From: Agelaius tricolor | Lineage: Eukaryota > Chordata > Aves > Passeriformes > Icteridae | Assembly: GCA_023055355.1 (NCBI GenBank) | Contig: JALJCS010000034.1 | Span: 4,912,001-4,976,000, forward strand | Reading direction: 5' to 3' | DNA: 64,000 nucleotides | Shown: positions 62,375-64,000 of the stretch, piece by piece | Layout of the letters: the number at the start of each line of letters is the position of its first letter | Numbering within the stretch: position 1 is the first letter of the stretch | Translations under genes and position numbers: made by a program | The notes under the pieces: model-generated | What the model saw: only the letters and a program-made list of their open reading frames with translations | The model's database searches: none | What the model was told of the DNA's origin: nothing

Positions 62375-62600
62375 AGATGAGAATAATTTAAATTATTGAA
62401 CATTTTGGAACAAGACTTTCCCTTTGCAACTGCTGTGCCAGACTGACATTTGACCAATTTGCCAGCAGATATTTTATTAGAGGTCAGCTGCTATTGCCAT
62501 TTTGAAGATGCTGTTACTCTGTGAAAAGCCCAGGATTTACGCTGATTGTAATTATTCTACTGAAATATTTGTCTTGTGAGACTTGAGGATTTGTAAGTTG
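62375..62600. promoter_or_regulatory. Candidate conserved non-coding element
   Basis: Unique complex sequence with AATAATTTAAATTATTG, GACATTTGACCAATTTGCCA, GATATTTTATTAGAGGTCAG and GATTGTAATTATTC. There is no frame of note and no simple repeat. AGGTCA-like (nuclear-receptor half-site) and homeodomain-like words occur together. This is one of the more enhancer-like stretches by eye. Conservation has not been seen. Confidence 0.35.
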
Positions 62601-62974
62601 TGTAACACCCATGTACACTAGGTTACATTTTCTAAGTTAATGAACCTTTTTCTGCATCCAGCTCACAAATATCAGTGCAGATGCACACATATGAGCCTTC
62701 CAAGACATGCAAATCTCTGCCATCCTTCTGCGGTATCACCACTGCCAGACAAGTCAACTGCAATACAAAGCCAAGGAGCAGGACTCAGGAAACCCTCCTG
62801 CTTTCCTGTTTGGTGAGAATTTCAAAGTTTGTCTCTTGTGGTGTTATTTTTTCCTACTGATAGTAGGAAGAGGAGCAAGCACTGCATGATATTGTGCTCT
62901 CAAATCCTTGGCAGGGATTTTGAGACCACAACTCTTCTCTGCTTCTTAAAGGCTTTCCCTGGGAGAAGTTGTAG
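62601..62974. other. Non-coding stretch
   Basis: Short overlapping frames of 60-62 aa only. Nothing recognised. Confidence 0.6.
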
Positions 62975-63139
62975 GACGCGGCGGAATTTCTTTCTTCTTT
63001 GTGTCTGTGTTGGCTAAAGCAGGACAGAGGAGCTTGAAAAGGCTCTCCCTCCTCAAGGAACGCTATCTGATTCGTAAGCATTCCTAGAGGTTAAGGCTGG
63101 TGACTATCAAGAAAGCAAATACTTCACGCAAGGGTAAGT
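62975..63139 (+). other. CpG-containing segment ending in a good splice donor, candidate first exon
   Basis: Three CpGs are packed in GACGCGGCGG near 62976-62985, with others following to 63128. The segment ends AAGG then GTAAGT at 63134-63139, a strong U2-type donor match. A small CpG cluster upstream of a donor is the usual look of a non-coding first exon. I see no TATA box and cannot show transcription. No coding frame is implied. Confidence 0.25.
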
Positions 63140-64000
63140 CCTCTAATTGTGTTTGTGTTGAATAAGTGCCAGATCCCCATGTCAGGATGTCTGCAGTCAC
63201 GGCTCTGATCTCACCATTCCTTCCTCGGCTCTTGCACAATTGTGTTGCATGTTTGTGGTACGGGAGAAAGTTGGAGAGCTGGGCTATGAAACCATCTCAG
63301 GGAAGGAAGCCATGTTTTATTTTAGTTGCTTGGTTTGGATAAAAGCCTGTAGGAGATGGAATAACATAAAAAAATCCCCATAATGCGGCCCATTCATGGA
63401 AAACAAACCTGGTTTTCTCTACAGATATGTGAAATATGAGGTTTGATAGCCAGGTTGGAAAAGGAAATGTCACTAAAAATGTGTTTGCTAGTGTAGTGGA
63501 AATGCTCACGTACATATGTGTGAAGTTATTACTTGTTCTACCTGGACTCTCACCTGTGATTGCAAGGTCTGTTGGGGTCCGGCTTGTACATCCAATAAGG
63601 GAACTTTTGAAAAACTGGTTATGAATCTGCTCCTCTGATGGATCACTTCAAGGATCAGTTGTGGCAGGGAAGTAAGACAAAGCAGTGACAAATAACAGGT
63701 TACAAGAGAGGTAAGAAACCCAAAGATACTGTATTGAGCTTAGCAGGGGAGAGGGAAGGGAAGAACATAATTCCTTCCAGCAACAGCAGAAGAGTTTTGA
63801 GGACTCTCAGAACAAGCAAGGATTGAAAGCCACTCAGGTTACACAAATATTCAATCCAGAAAGGAGACAGCAGTTGCCTTAGCCACAGAAATGTTGATTA
63901 AAAGTAATATCCTGATAGGTCTCAGTACCATAAATCTATCCAAGATGATAAAGCTGTGCATTACTCCTGTTTGGTTAGAACAAAGCAAATGTCACAGAGG
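63140..64000. other. Non-coding stretch, right edge
   Basis: Three further CpGs (63198-63262) continue the small cluster. Frames are 72 aa or less and unmatched. No repeat is recognised up to the window end. Confidence 0.6.

Noticed and set aside
1..64000. Any CRISPR array, operon, phage or plasmid system
   Set aside because: The DNA is vertebrate in character: CR1 ends, CpG depletion, no dense coding and no regularly spaced repeats.

Overview
The window looks like nuclear DNA from a bird. The clearest evidence is two CR1 LINE 3' ends, at about 13280-13530 and 20771-20873. CR1 is the dominant interspersed repeat of bird genomes, and both copies carry its diagnostic 3' phrases. Other signs agree: an AT-leaning base composition, strong CpG depletion, short homopolymer and dinucleotide tracts, and very low repeat density. 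The bird order cannot be told from what I see, and there are no assembly gaps.

I find no protein-coding gene that I can support. The longest open frames are 194 aa (complement of 13891-14475) and 160 aa (complement of 54632-55114). Neither resembles a family I recognise, and open frames of 60-140 aa occur on both strands throughout, as expected by chance in AT-rich DNA. I see no tRNA, rRNA, CRISPR array, bacterial-type operon or intact mobile element. The window is therefore a gene desert or part of a long intron, and the sequence alone does not say which.

Layout. 1-7.6 kb is unique AT-rich DNA with a TA microsatellite, a small array of CAGTATTTATA motifs and a 13-bp inverted repeat with arms 91 bp apart. 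7.58-8.27 kb has a 59-nt pure purine tract followed by a local CpG cluster. 10.1-12.2 kb holds two stretches that look like conserved non-coding elements. 13.28-13.53 kb is a CR1 end, and 15.2-15.8 kb is another enhancer-like stretch. 18.9-19.6 kb holds a possible very old CR1 remnant and an enhancer-like stretch. 20.77-20.87 kb is the second CR1 end. 26.6-27.1, 41.5-41.9, 51.0-51.3 and 55.55-56.05 kb are GC-richer patches without recognisable coding content. 27.9-28.1, 32.6-32.7, 36.2-36.7, 37.6, 38.2-38.5, 47.9-48.0, 48.7, 49.4, 55.2-55.4 and 62.4-62.6 kb hold regulatory-like or hairpin-like sequence. 62.97-63.27 kb has a second small CpG cluster next to a good splice-donor match.

Functionally, the most likely content is scattered cis-regulatory elements acting on a gene outside the window. 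That is an inference from composition and motif content. Cross-species alignment, chromatin data and RNA-seq would be needed to confirm it. I did not find a new biological system here and do not claim one.
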